Positions 6,109 to 6,267 of a DNA stretch of 6,267 bases are shown one piece after another; the stretch's first letter is position 1, and each line of letters starts with the position of its first letter. Below the pieces are notes generated by a model that worked only from the letters and a program-made list of their open reading frames with translations, made no database searches and had not been told where the DNA came from. The stretch comes from an uncultured Flavobacteriales bacterium (lineage in GTDB: Bacteria; Bacteroidota; Bacteroidia; Flavobacteriales_D; Sanyastnellaceae): positions 1 to 6,267 of the forward strand of contig CALACF010000374.1 in NCBI GenBank assembly GCA_937890245.1, in the 5' to 3' direction. A program made the position numbers and the translations under genes.

Positions 6109-6267
6109 ATGGCGGCACGAACCAAGAGCAAGGTCACCCCAAAGTACAAGACCACGTACAGGGTCAGGAGCTGGCCGGCCTATGAGGCTGCGCTCAGGAA
6201 ACGCGGTGACGTCACCAGCTGGTTCGACGACGACGCCATCGATGCGTGGAACACCTCCTCTGTCGGC
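6109..6267 (+). CDS. IS5-family transposase, N-terminal fragment (cut by window end)
   Basis: 53 codons are open from ATG to the window edge. The protein begins MAARTKSKVTPKYKTTYR and continues with RSWPAYEAALRKRGDVTSWF and DDDAIDAW. The pattern NWxxYExALxxRGxxTxWFxxDAIxxW marks the N-terminus of IS5-family DDE transposases, as in the IS903-like branch. These proteins are usually about 300 residues, so roughly a sixth is seen and the catalytic DDE residues are beyond the window. It catalyses cut-and-insert movement of its own IS. The usual Asn before Trp-Pro is Ser here. Whether the gene is intact cannot be judged. Transcription runs in the same direction as the Rhs gene. Confidence 0.9.
   Translation, partial: MAARTKSKVTPKYKTTYRVRSWPAYEAALRKRGDVTSWFDDDAIDAWNTSSVG

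Larger units (their letters stand above)
6023..6267 (+). mobile_element. Left end of an IS5-type insertion sequence (partial)
   Basis: The coding start at 6109 is that of an IS5-type transposase, and the 86 bases before it carry no other gene, as expected for an IS left end. The likely outer tip is GGGGTTGATGCA from 6023. It lines up with the IS903-type end GGCTTTGTTGAA as I recall it, agreeing at 8 of 12 positions. The exact first base is uncertain by one or two, because of the G run. The right end, inverted repeat partner and target duplication lie outside the window. Confidence 0.75.

Noticed and set aside
5937..6155. Minus-strand open frame of 72 codons across the Rhs end and IS end
   Set aside because: It spans two unrelated pieces of DNA, overlaps both real genes, and has no family likeness. 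It is not a credible immunity gene, as it would be antisense and cross the IS junction.

Overview
The window is dominated by one very large forward gene (30-6023, 1997 codons) encoding a secreted, Tc-toxin-like Rhs/YD-repeat protein. It is followed directly by the left end of an IS5-type insertion sequence whose transposase gene runs off the window's right edge. The DNA is G+C rich, third codon positions are mostly G or C, the start codon is GTG and Shine-Dalgarno sites are strong. Together with the Sec signal peptide, the SpvB/TcB/Rhs architecture and the IS5-type transposase, this points to a high-GC proteobacterium (Xanthomonadales- or Burkholderiales-like). The genus cannot be fixed from this sequence.

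Layout. Bases 1-33 may carry the last codons of an upstream gene whose TGA overlaps the GTG start of the large gene (GTGA overlap). Bases 30-6023 encode, in order: a signal peptide (residues 1-26); an SpvB/TcB N-terminal domain (about 38-330); six DxNGDGxxD-type loops at 51-63 residue intervals (364-653), forming an FG-GAP/VCBS beta-propeller; a TcB middle-type region (about 670-815); a long YD-repeat shell (about 861-1640); a short insert with a half-dockerin-like motif (1661-1737); the RHS-associated core ending in DPTGL (1738-1848); and a 149-residue C-terminal tip (1849-1997) that I do not recognise. The tip DNA uses AAA for lysine far more than the body does, as expected for the exchangeable tips of Rhs genes.

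Bases 6023-6108 are IS left-end DNA, with a candidate inverted-repeat tip, a small hairpin and a ribosome binding site. Bases 6109-6267 encode the first 53 residues of the transposase. By family analogy, the TcB-like and TcC-like parts form a hollow shell that encloses the tip, and the core cuts the tip free by self-cleavage. No immunity gene is visible after the tip, because the IS begins at, or within one base of, the stop codon. The IS end may even supply the third base of that stop codon. The most interesting points are the unrecognised cationic tip, the IS junction at the stop codon, and the fusion of TcB-like and TcC-like parts in one exported chain.
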